The translations under genes were made by a program, and so were the position numbers. A stretch of DNA of 14,490 nucleotides. Source: Flavobacteriales bacterium (GTDB lineage: Bacteria > Bacteroidota > Bacteroidia > Flavobacteriales > Flavobacteriaceae). The stretch spans positions 1-14,490 of the forward strand of contig JALVDN010000074.1 of the NCBI GenBank assembly GCA_027008965.1. Direction: 5' to 3'. Below are positions 14,486 through 14,490 of the stretch, piece after piece (the stretch's first letter is position 1; every line of letters begins with the position of its first letter). The notes beneath the pieces are model-generated. The model saw only the letters and a list, made by a program, of their open reading frames with translations. It did not search any database and was not told the origin of the DNA.

Positions 14486-14490
14486 CCGGC

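Larger units (their letters stand above)
14028..14490. other. Gene-free region with clustered palindromic elements
   Basis: No credible gene is seen in these 463 bases. From 14028 to about 14180 the sequence is plain AT-rich DNA. The rest is a cluster: a GAGAAATCTC/GAGATTTCTC inverted pair (14181-14223, with a tail to 14247), a G+C-rich palindromic element (14320-14393) and a hairpin at the window edge (14449-14485). A 65-codon open frame from 14242 crosses these elements and has no recognisable protein character. Confidence 0.65.

Noticed and set aside
1..14490. Defence island, prophage, secretion cluster, CRISPR array or tRNA
   Set aside because: I looked for regularly spaced repeats, integrase or transposase motifs, helicase or nuclease genes and tRNA-like cloverleaf sequences and saw none. 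Apart from the barrel protein, the genes belong to recognisable conserved families.

Overview
The window is a piece of a Bacteroidota chromosome, most likely from Flavobacteriales or a close relative. The evidence is the gene families and their order: a LytS-type kinase with a Reg_prop sensor, an ExbB/ExbD/TonB block fused to folC, and adjacent folE and cysS. Start codons have A-rich leaders without Shine-Dalgarno motifs, and several gene starts are preceded by the Bacteroidota -7 motif TAnnTTTG. Genus cannot be read from the sequence. Almost all protein genes are recognisable housekeeping or regulatory families, and I see no tRNA, rRNA, CRISPR array, transposase, phage gene or defence system.

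Layout. Bases 168-3711 (+): a two-component pair, a propeller sensor histidine kinase overlapping a LytTR response regulator. Bases 3838-4884 (+): anhydro-N-acetylmuramic acid kinase (cell-wall recycling). Bases 4928-9520 (+): nhaD Na+/H+ antiporter, exbB-, exbD- and tonB-like genes, and folC, tightly packed, with tonB and folC overlapping by ATGA. Bases 9712-12796 (-): folE, cysS and ftsX in that transcriptional order, convergent with folC. Bases 13272-14027 (+): a secreted, probably outer-membrane beta-barrel protein of unknown function. Bases 14028-14490: no gene, but several palindromic or repetitive elements.

The genes fall into three functional groups: envelope and ion energetics (NhaD, ExbB/ExbD/TonB, AnmK, FtsX, the barrel protein), pterin/folate metabolism (FolE makes dihydroneopterin triphosphate; FolC makes dihydrofolate and polyglutamates), and signal transduction (the two-component pair, target unknown).

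The least ordinary content is non-coding. Two diverged copies of a ~155-bp element lie in inverted orientation on either side of the folE-cysS-ftsX block (9537-9691 and 12987-13142). Their ends are nearly identical, but the arms of an internal stem differ completely in sequence while remaining complementary, which suggests a conserved folded DNA or RNA. A different palindromic element (14320-14393) has three segments that allow two mutually exclusive hairpins. I could not run searches, so whether these families are already catalogued is unknown.
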